Source of the DNA: JAEYLA01 sp035561315 | Lineage (GTDB): Bacteria > Bacillota > Clostridia > Christensenellales > CAG-138 | NCBI GenBank assembly: GCA_035561315.1 | Contig: DATMXR010000043.1 | Location: 1-18,899 of the forward strand | DNA length: 18,899 nucleotides | Direction: 5' to 3' | Shown here: piece after piece, positions 8,122 through 13,212 of the stretch | How the letters are laid out: each line of letters opens with the position of its first letter | How positions within the stretch are numbered: the first letter of the stretch is position 1 | Translations under genes and position numbers: made by a program | The notes under the pieces: model-generated | Told to the model about the DNA's origin: nothing | The model's input: the letters and a program-made list of their open reading frames with translations, nothing else | Databases searched by the model: none

Positions 8122-8150
8122 ATTGTAAAGTGAAATGCGGCGGCTGTAAA
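8122..8150 (-). promoter_or_regulatory. Sigma-A-type promoter for the yybS-gdpP-rplI-dnaB operon
   Basis: On the minus strand, TTTACA (8145-8150) and TACAAT (8122-8127) are separated by exactly 17 bases. That is 5 of 6 matches to consensus at each hexamer. A second TTTACA lies directly upstream at 8151-8156. The inverted repeat AAATGCG/CGCATTT (8133-8139 and 8158-8164) flanks the -35 and could be an operator. The predicted start near 8115 rules out translation from the ATG at 8119. Confidence 0.75.
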
Positions 8151-8188
8151 TGTAAAACGCATTTTTTGTGGGGTCCGCGCTTGCTCCG

Positions 8189-8959
8189 TCACGGGCGGCG
8201 CTTCGCACCCGCCCCACAGGCGGGGCTCCGAACATCCAACGCCTCCTTTAGCGCGCGGAGCGCGGGGCGGATCAAATGCCCGCTTTCGCCCGCCAAAAGC
8301 CCCGCGATGCGCTTGGGCTGCACCTCCAATTCCCGCAGGGCGCAATAGATCAAATGCGCGTGGTCGGATGCAAGCATGCTTTTGGGTAACGGCGCGGCCG
8401 CTTCGCCCAGCGCGCCCTCTGTGCAGGAAATGCGGGCCGTGAGCGTCTCAGGCCCTGTCAGCGTGAGGTCGTAGAGCGTCGCTGCGGCGGTAAACGCGCT
8501 CCGCTTCAATGTTACCCGGAACAGCGCGGCGTCCGCCGCGTCATCCCCCGCCTTGGGCTCCAGGGAGCCATACGGCGCCACGGCGAAATAGCCTACGGTG
8601 ATCACGCGGGTGCGCGGGTCCCTGTCCACCTTGCCGAACGCGCCGAATTGCCGGACCGGGAGCCCGCTGATACCCGTTTCCTCCTGAAGCTCACGCTCGG
8701 CGGCCCTGTCAAGCTCCTCCTCCATATCCACGAACCCGCCCGGAAGCGCCCACATACCGATATCCGGGTGGTTCCTGCGGCGGATGAGCAGCAGGCAAAG
8801 CGCGTAGTCCTCCTGCGTTTTGAAAAGGCTGAATACCGCGATATCCGCCGTAACGGAAGGGCGGCGGTATTTGTTTTCATCATATGCGGCGAGAAACTCC
8901 CCCAATGTCCGGCCCGCTTCGTTCACGGGCTCATTGCTTTTCGTCTTGCTTTTTCCCAT
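8189..8959 (-). CDS. Nudix hydrolase, probably ADP-ribose pyrophosphatase-like
   Basis: Nudix enzymes cleave nucleoside diphosphates linked to another group, such as ADP-ribose or nucleotide sugars. The 256-residue protein has a complete Nudix box starting at Gly75 (GFVDMEEELDRAAERELQEE), preceded by HPDIGMWALPGG. The C-terminal part contains SDHAHLIYCALREL, a stretch typical of ADP-ribose-type members and of NrtR-like proteins that carry a winged-helix domain. Whether it also binds DNA is uncertain. The frame extends upstream to 9280, but GGGGAGGAAAC sits just before the ATG at 8959, and the longer form would overlap the glycosyltransferase gene heavily. The gap to that gene is 16 bases, so the two are probably co-transcribed. 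The substrate cannot be named. Confidence 0.9.
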   Translation of the reverse strand: MGKSKTKSNEPVNEAGRTLGEFLAAYDENKYRRPSVTADIAVFSLFKTQEDYALCLLLIRRRNHPDIGMWALPGGFVDMEEELDRAAERELQEETGISGLPVRQFGAFGKVDRDPRTRVITVGYFAVAPYGSLEPKAGDDAADAALFRVTLKRSAFTAAATLYDLTLTGPETLTARISCTEGALGEAAAPLPKSMLASDHAHLIYCALRELEVQPKRIAGLLAGESGHLIRPALRALKEALDVRSPACGAGAKRRP

Positions 8960-8975
8960 GTTTCCTCCCCGCAGG

Positions 8976-10409
8976 TCAATACACCGGCCACTGCGCCACG
9001 TACGCATATAGATAAAGCAGCTGGAATAGCCCAAGCACAGAATAGGCCGCCCACGCGTTGCGGGGCGTGACCAATCTGTTGAGCGCAAACGCGACCGGAA
9101 AACAGGCCGCCAGATACCGGGGCGCCGACAGCAGCCAGGTTGTCCCCATGCTGACGAAATAATACGCCGCAAAGTAAGCGACATAGCTTGGCCTGAGGGC
9201 ATAGGGCCGGCGCAGGGGCGCGGCGGGGCCTTCCGCACTTTCTTCCGTTTGCTGGGGCTGCCGTTTTTCCAGCAGGGCAAGCACCATAATCAGCGGCGCG
9301 CCGAACAGGGACAGGAGGTTGGGGAGCCAAAGCCCCAGCGCCGCCTCCCTCCATGTGGAAAGGGTTGCGATGAATTCGTTCGTCTGGTAGGACGCGGTAT
9401 GGAAGAACCATCCAAGCTTCTGGTTCCAATGCTCGCTCTGATACTTCAGGAACATGAACGCGTCCCCCGTGACGCTTTTGTTCACGGCAAGGTACGCGCA
9501 AAAACCCAGGGGAATAAGCAGCAGCGCGGGAGCGCGGAGCAGGAAAAAGCCCGCCCACCTGCCCGTTTCTTTTTTGTGCCGCACGGCGTCGCCGATCAGC
9601 TCCACGGCTACCGGCACAAGCAAAATCAGGCCCAGCACCCGCGTAAAGGAAGCCAAAGCGCCCAATACGCAGGCGGTCCAATACTGTTTTTTTCTTACCA
9701 GAAGCATGACCGCGAGGGAGAGCAGCAGGAACAGCCCGTCGCTCATGGGGGCGTTAAACAAAAACGCCGCGGGCAGCAGCATTTGCAGCGTGACGGTGCG
9801 CATCGCCGCCGCGCGGTCCATATCCATTAAGGCAAGCTCATAAAGCAATACGCCCGCGGCCGCGGTGGAGAGCAGGGAAACGATAAGCCCTGCCGCGAAC
9901 GTATTCTGCGTGAGTTCGCTTAAAAGCCGCACCACGATGGGGTAGAGCGGGAAGAACACGATATGGAACCTTGCGTCCCCTTCCGTTGCATACCAGTTGT
10001 CCGCAATGCCCAGGTAGTGGGGCACATCCCCGAAATTCCAAAGCGAAAGCGTATCGACAAGGCCGCCCGGATACCCGTTTTTCAGCGTGAATACGGCGTA
10101 GGCCGCGATGTATACCGCCACTCTCGCAAGCAGCAGCAGCAAAAAGAGACGGACGACCGGATGCCGGTACGCCCGCCTGAGGCTCCTGCGCCCAAGGCCC
10201 GCGTCAAGCGCCGGTTCCGGCCCGCCGGAAAAAGCGCCGATAAGCCCGCGCAGGCACTGCGCGCACAAAAACCCGAAGAGCGCCGTAAGAACGGCGGCCG
10301 CCACAGCGGAGGCCGCCGTGATGGAAGGCTCTGTGAACGCCCAGTACCCGTATGCCGCGGCCAGCGCAACAAATATGGCCGCCGTCCCAAAAATCCTTAC
10401 CTTCTGCAA
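8976..10409 (-). CDS. PIG-V-like GT-C membrane glycosyltransferase
   Basis: This 477-residue polytopic protein has about ten to twelve membrane segments and resembles the PIG-V/mannosyltransferase group (COG5542). The signature is in the first external loop. NFGDVPHYLGIADNWY (residues 125-140) corresponds to the family's WDxxHYxxIAxxGY, with Asp128 as the likely catalytic residue, and FFPLYP follows at 152-157. Such enzymes transfer a sugar from a polyprenyl-phosphate donor to a lipid or cell-surface acceptor outside the membrane; the sugar here is unknown. The start codon is TTG with GGGAGGAGCAC upstream, only 12 bases after the stop of the small anchored-protein gene. It probably belongs to the nfeD-floA operon. 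A role in modifying a membrane or envelope component is an inference. Confidence 0.85.
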   Translation of the reverse strand: MQKVRIFGTAAIFVALAAAYGYWAFTEPSITAASAVAAAVLTALFGFLCAQCLRGLIGAFSGGPEPALDAGLGRRSLRRAYRHPVVRLFLLLLLARVAVYIAAYAVFTLKNGYPGGLVDTLSLWNFGDVPHYLGIADNWYATEGDARFHIVFFPLYPIVVRLLSELTQNTFAAGLIVSLLSTAAAGVLLYELALMDMDRAAAMRTVTLQMLLPAAFLFNAPMSDGLFLLLSLAVMLLVRKKQYWTACVLGALASFTRVLGLILLVPVAVELIGDAVRHKKETGRWAGFFLLRAPALLLIPLGFCAYLAVNKSVTGDAFMFLKYQSEHWNQKLGWFFHTASYQTNEFIATLSTWREAALGLWLPNLLSLFGAPLIMVLALLEKRQPQQTEESAEGPAAPLRRPYALRPSYVAYFAAYYFVSMGTTWLLSAPRYLAACFPVAFALNRLVTPRNAWAAYSVLGLFQLLYLYAYVAQWPVY

Positions 10410-10421
10410 GTGCTCCTCCCG

Positions 10422-11015
10422 CTAGACGCGGCGCAACGCCTTCGGCTTGCCCAAGATTTCGCTCAGTAGCACGCCCTCCGCCGCAGCGCCCGGATCATGC
10501 GCAAGCCTTGTAAGGACGTCCAAAGCGGGGCCCCGCGGCGCCTCCGGCTCTGCCGTTTCATACGCATTAACGGCCCTGCGCGCCGGGCGGGCGCTTTCCA
10601 TGCTGCCTTCCGTATGCACATGGGCCTCTAAGCCGCGCGACAGCGTGGCATGGCGGCCTTGCGTGGCCTCCATACGCGCCGAGACGGACGCCACCGGCCC
10701 GGCTGCGCTGTTCGGAGTCTCAGGCCCTTCCGGCATTTGCATTTGGACGCCGCCCTCATACGCCTGCGCGCGCTGCGGAACCGGAACGGGGCGTACCGGC
10801 AGCTCCCGCGCCGGTTCCCCCTCGCCCCCGGGGGAAGCCTCCCCTGAGAAATCCGGCATTTTCCGCATGGAAGGCGCGGACGGAAAGCGCGGGTCGTCAG
10901 ACGGAGGCTCCATGGTACGCGCCTTCGCTTCCCGCTGCGCCTGCTCCTGCTTCTTTTTGTTCGCGCTCCCCACAAGAAACAGAATGGCGACGATGATGCC
11001 GATTACAATATCCAT
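10422..11015 (-). CDS. Small membrane-anchored hypothetical protein with conserved-looking C-terminal tail
   Basis: The 197-residue protein has one N-terminal membrane anchor (DIVIGIIVAILFLVGS, residues 2-17) followed by a lysine- and glutamine-rich stop-transfer segment. About 140 residues of low-complexity sequence rich in Pro, Glu, Ala and Arg follow, probably disordered. It ends in a compact motif, EGVLLSEILGKPKALRRV. Short membrane-anchored proteins with a disordered middle and a similar SEILGxPKALR end are, to my recollection, seen in other Firmicutes, so the tail is probably the functional part, perhaps a docking peptide. It lies 45 bases downstream of floA and 12 bases upstream of the glycosyltransferase gene, so it is co-transcribed with both. 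The function is unknown. A role as a FloA partner is a guess from context. Confidence 0.8.
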   Translation of the reverse strand: MDIVIGIIVAILFLVGSANKKKQEQAQREAKARTMEPPSDDPRFPSAPSMRKMPDFSGEASPGGEGEPARELPVRPVPVPQRAQAYEGGVQMQMPEGPETPNSAAGPVASVSARMEATQGRHATLSRGLEAHVHTEGSMESARPARRAVNAYETAEPEAPRGPALDVLTRLAHDPGAAAEGVLLSEILGKPKALRRV

Positions 11016-11060
11016 ATTGCCTCCCGGTCCGTCAAAAAAGTCCTGCCGGATTTAAGCCGG

Positions 11061-12041
11061 TCATTCGCCCTTCTTTTCCGGCTCCGCGGTCTTGGAGATG
11101 GCCTTGCGCATCTCGGTATCCGATATCACGTTCTGCATGTTGTAATAGTCGAGCACCCCGAGCCTGCCTTCGCGGAACGCATACGCCATGGCCCGCGGCA
11201 CCTCGGCCTCAGCCTCGATCACCTTGGCGCGCATGCCCTGCACTTCCGCCTTGTTCTCCTGCTCCTGCGCCACGGCCATTGCGCGCCGCTCCTCCGCTTT
11301 CGCCTGCGCGATGCGCTTATCCGCTTCCGCCTGGTCGATCTGCAGCTGCGCGCCCACGTTGCGGCCCACGTCCACATCCGCGATGTCTATGGAGAGTATC
11401 TCAAACGCGGTGCCCGCGTCGAGACCTTTGTTGAGTACCGTACGCGAGATGCTGTCCGGGTTTTCCAGCACTTCCTTGTGGCTCTGCGCGGAACCGACGG
11501 TGGTGACGATACCCTCGCCGATACGGGCGATGATGGTTTCCTCCCCCGCGCCGCCGACCAGGCGGTCGATGTTCGCGCGTACGGTCACGCGCGCCTTGGC
11601 GCGCAGCTCGATGCCGTCCTTCGCGATGGCCGCGATGACCGGGGTCTCTATCACCTTGGGGTTGACGCTCATCTGCACGGCGTTCAATACGTCGCGGCCC
11701 GCGAGATCGATGGCGCACGCCCGCTCAAAATCCAGCGGGATGCCCGCGCGCTGCGCCGCGATGAGGGCGTTGACCACGCGGTCCACGTTGCCCCCCGCGA
11801 GGTAATGCGCTTCGAGCTTGTTGATGGGCAGCACCAGCCCCGCCTTGGTGGCCTTTATCATGGGGTTGACGATGCGCGCGGGAATGACCTTGCGGATGCG
11901 CATGCCGATCAGTTGCGAGATGCCCACCTTCACCCCGGAGGCCAGCGCCGCGATCCATAGCCTTATGGGAATGAAGCTGAAGAATATGGCCAGGAATACG
12001 ATAACGGCGATGATGATAAGGATTGCCCAAAGAACGTCCAT
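11061..12041 (-). CDS. floA: Flotillin-like membrane microdomain protein FloA
   Basis: FloA is an SPFH-family scaffold that organises functional membrane microdomains. The 326-residue protein has a short N-terminal membrane hairpin (about residues 3-30), an SPFH domain (GRDVLNAVQMSVNP, ARVTVRANIDRLVGG, ARIGEGIV), then the long Ala/Glu-rich helix QAEADKRIAQAKAEERRAMA typical of flotillins. The C-terminal end, ending in a charged tail, follows the FloA/YqfA pattern. The frame extends to 12074, but AAGGAGCAACATC precedes the ATG at 12041, so that start is chosen. It lies downstream of an NfeD gene, the standard partnership. Two hairpins lie in the 162-bp gap between them. Confidence 0.95.
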   Translation of the reverse strand: MDVLWAILIIIAVIVFLAIFFSFIPIRLWIAALASGVKVGISQLIGMRIRKVIPARIVNPMIKATKAGLVLPINKLEAHYLAGGNVDRVVNALIAAQRAGIPLDFERACAIDLAGRDVLNAVQMSVNPKVIETPVIAAIAKDGIELRAKARVTVRANIDRLVGGAGEETIIARIGEGIVTTVGSAQSHKEVLENPDSISRTVLNKGLDAGTAFEILSIDIADVDVGRNVGAQLQIDQAEADKRIAQAKAEERRAMAVAQEQENKAEVQGMRAKVIEAEAEVPRAMAYAFREGRLGVLDYYNMQNVISDTEMRKAISKTAEPEKKGE

Positions 12042-12109
12042 GATGTTGCTCCTTCCGTGGCGGCTGCGCCGCATTCTGTAATGGATAACGCGTAATGTAT
12101 CATTCAGGT

Positions 12110-12130
12110 AAAAATCCCTGCGGGATTTTT
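12110..12130 (-). terminator. Hairpin with T-runs between nfeD and floA (possible attenuator)
   Basis: AAAAATCCC and GGGATTTTT form a 9-bp stem with a 3-base loop and T-runs on both strands. It is about 70 bases upstream of floA and could partly terminate nfeD transcripts or mark an RNA processing site. The GC core is only three base pairs, so termination would be weak. Confidence 0.45.
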
Positions 12131-12176
12131 TTATATGACCGGGATACGAACTGCTTCCAAAATCATCTGTTCAAAA

Positions 12177-12195
12177 GAAATTCCAAAGGAATTTC
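12177..12195 (-). terminator. Hairpin directly after the nfeD stop codon
   Basis: GAAATTCC and GGAATTTC pair perfectly around a three-base loop. On the minus strand the stem is followed by TTTTG. It starts 8 bases after the nfeD stop codon. It may protect or partly terminate the nfeD message. The stem is AT-rich, so full termination is unlikely. Confidence 0.45.
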
Positions 12196-12203
12196 CTCCG
12201 CAA

Positions 12204-12707
12204 TTATTCATTATTAACTTCCATTTCCTTCGCCGCGCCGACGCGGATGCGCAGGCCTTCCACCTGCTGGACGGTGACGCTTGCGTTGGCGGGCAGGAAT
12301 TCGCCGCCCGTCATCACGTCGAGCACGGCGTCCCCGAACCTCGCTTTTCCGGCGGGGCGCAGAGGGGTGACGGAAACGCCCGTCTGCCCGAGGTATTTTT
12401 CATATGCCGTTTCCACGATGTTGGTGGACTCGCCCTCGATGCGGTCGTGCAGCACGATGCGCGTTTTATCGAACCTGCCCTTGGCGGCAAGCCGGAAAAA
12501 CAGCAGCATCACCACCGCAATGATAAACAGGATAAGCGCCGCCAGAAACAGCATACCTTCGGGGTTCCCGATCTGGAGCAGCACAGCCGCCAAAAACGCC
12601 ACGGCGCCCAATCCTCCGGATATGCCGATGCCGGGCGTGAACATCTCCACCACAAAGAGCAGGATGCCGACCCCCAGCAAAATAAACGTAATGGTCATAG
12701 GATCCAT
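12204..12707 (-). CDS. NfeD-like membrane protein (short form)
   Basis: This 167-residue NfeD-family protein has three membrane segments (about residues 6-24, 32-47 and 52-72) and a soluble C-terminal OB-fold domain with the family landmarks GQTGVSVTPLRPAGKARF (107-124) and GGEFLPANASVTVQQVEG (134-151). It lacks the N-terminal ClpP-class serine protease domain of long-form NfeD proteins. Short-form NfeD proteins pair with flotillins and help organise membrane microdomains; floA is the next gene downstream. AAAGGAGG lies seven bases before the ATG. An extended -10 promoter about 140 bases upstream (12853-12863) probably starts the operon. Confidence 0.92.
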   Translation of the reverse strand: MDPMTITFILLGVGILLFVVEMFTPGIGISGGLGAVAFLAAVLLQIGNPEGMLFLAALILFIIAVVMLLFFRLAAKGRFDKTRIVLHDRIEGESTNIVETAYEKYLGQTGVSVTPLRPAGKARFGDAVLDVMTGGEFLPANASVTVQQVEGLRIRVGAAKEMEVNNE

Positions 12708-12852
12708 TCAGGTGCCTCCTTTCCCTTATAAAAGCCGGTTTCCGCCGCCGTGGGCGGGGTTACATGCCGCCCCGGGCGGGTAAAATAAAACGATTGCAGC
12801 CTAAAGTTCAGCGGCGGTAACAGCGTTTTGTGCCTGCGTTTCATTTTTTCTT

Positions 12853-12863
12853 ATTATAGCATA
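12853..12863 (-). promoter_or_regulatory. Extended -10 promoter for the nfeD-floA operon
   Basis: On the minus strand, TATGCTATAAT gives a perfect TATAAT -10 with a TGn extension. There is no recognisable -35 at 17 bases (the position reads CCCCCC), which is normal for extended -10 promoters. The predicted start is near 12846, giving a leader of about 138 bases to the nfeD ATG. Confidence 0.6.
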
Positions 12864-12949
12864 GAATACTCGTGCGGGGGGATAAAATGCAGGTTGTTTG
12901 CGTACCGGGCGGCCGGGATTTCGCCTGATTCCCAAAAATCCGGCACGCT

Positions 12950-12978
12950 TTGCATCGGAGACGGCGCATGGTATAATG
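12950..12978 (+). promoter_or_regulatory. Candidate distal promoter upstream of glgP
   Basis: TTGCAT (12950-12955) and TATAAT (12973-12978) are separated by 17 bases, and the -10 is preceded by TGG. Transcription from here would run through the tandem repeats and give a leader of about 230 bases for glgP, or produce a short non-coding RNA. Confidence 0.5.
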
Positions 12979-13046
12979 GCGCAGGCGGCCATGATACCCG
13001 TTTATCCGTATGCGCGTGCGGTTTTCGCCTGTGCGGACGTGCGCGG

Positions 13047-13057
13047 ATTATACCATA
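13047..13057 (-). promoter_or_regulatory. Extended -10 motif facing nfeD
   Basis: The minus strand reads TATGGTATAAT, the exact inverted copy of the plus-strand motif at 13117-13127. The two form an 11-bp perfect inverted repeat that brackets the tandem repeats. No -35 is seen. Divergent transcription or a shared operator is possible. Confidence 0.4.
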
Positions 13058-13058
13058 T

Positions 13059-13127
13059 CCGCTGCGCTTCTGAATTATAATCCGCTGCGCTTCTGAATTA
13101 TAATTCGCTGCGCTTCTATGGTATAAT
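13059..13127 (+). repeat. Three 23-bp tandem repeats, each ending in TATAAT
   Basis: Copies lie at 13059-13081, 13082-13104 and 13105-13127. The first two are identical. The third differs at its first base and in the GAAT/TGGT segment before TATAAT. The common core is CGCTGCGCTTCT. The 23-bp period is about two helical turns, so repeated protein sites would lie on one face of the DNA. The last copy forms the likely glgP -10. Confidence 0.85.
13117..13127 (+). promoter_or_regulatory. Extended -10 promoter for glgP
   Basis: TATGGTATAAT gives a consensus -10 at 13122-13127 with a TGn extension and no good -35. The predicted start is near 13134, about 79 bases before the glgP ATG. It is the third copy of the tandem repeat, so any protein that binds the repeats would affect it. 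Confidence 0.55.
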
Positions 13128-13143
13128 GTGCAATGTAGCGCTT

Positions 13144-13172
13144 TTGACCCAGGCATCCTTATATCGTATGAC
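13144..13172 (+). promoter_or_regulatory. Weak alternative promoter for glgP
   Basis: TTGACC (13144-13149) and TATGAC (13167-13172) are separated by 17 bases. The -35 matches consensus at 5 of 6 positions and the -10 at 4 of 6. Transcription would start near 13179 and remove most of the leader structure. Confidence 0.3.
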
Positions 13173-13189
13173 TTGGGTTTCCATATAAG
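13147..13189 (+). promoter_or_regulatory. Interlocking stems in the glgP leader (possible pseudoknot)
   Basis: ACCCA (13147-13151) can pair with TGGGT (13174-13178), and CTTATAT (13158-13164) with ATATAAG (13183-13189). The two stems cross, as in an H-type pseudoknot, or exclude one another. The second stem ends about eight bases before the AAGGTGAGG ribosome binding site, so it could control access to it. Confidence 0.3.
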
Positions 13190-13212
13190 TTTTGAAAAGG
13201 TGAGGCCACGGG

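Larger units (their letters stand above)
12708..13212. other. 505-bp divergent regulatory region between nfeD and glgP
   Basis: No convincing gene is seen here. Short frames on both strands lack ribosome binding sites and resemble no family. The region holds a minus-strand promoter for nfeD, one to three plus-strand promoter candidates towards glgP, a minus-strand promoter facing nfeD at 13047-13057, three 23-bp tandem repeats and a structured glgP leader. The stretch 12780-12860 is AT-rich, and the nfeD leader contains GC-rich potential hairpins near 12750-12780. Confidence 0.7.

Noticed and set aside
7184..8128. A 314-codon plus-strand frame opposite yybS
   Set aside because: Its His-, Arg- and Gln-rich composition is typical of an antisense shadow in GC-rich DNA. 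The minus strand encodes a clear membrane protein.
8084..8188. c-di-AMP riboswitch upstream of yybS
   Set aside because: The predicted transcript leader is too short and shows none of the expected structure.
8960..9280. N-terminal extension of the Nudix protein
   Set aside because: The extra residues are a shadow of the glycosyltransferase gene in another frame. A strong ribosome binding site marks the start at 8959.
12838..12843. Sigma-W-type -35 (TGAAAC) in the nfeD leader
   Set aside because: Sigma-W controls the related Bacillus operon, but no CGTA -10 lies at the right distance here.
13059..13127. CRISPR array
   Set aside because: The three units are directly adjacent with no spacers, and no cas genes are present.
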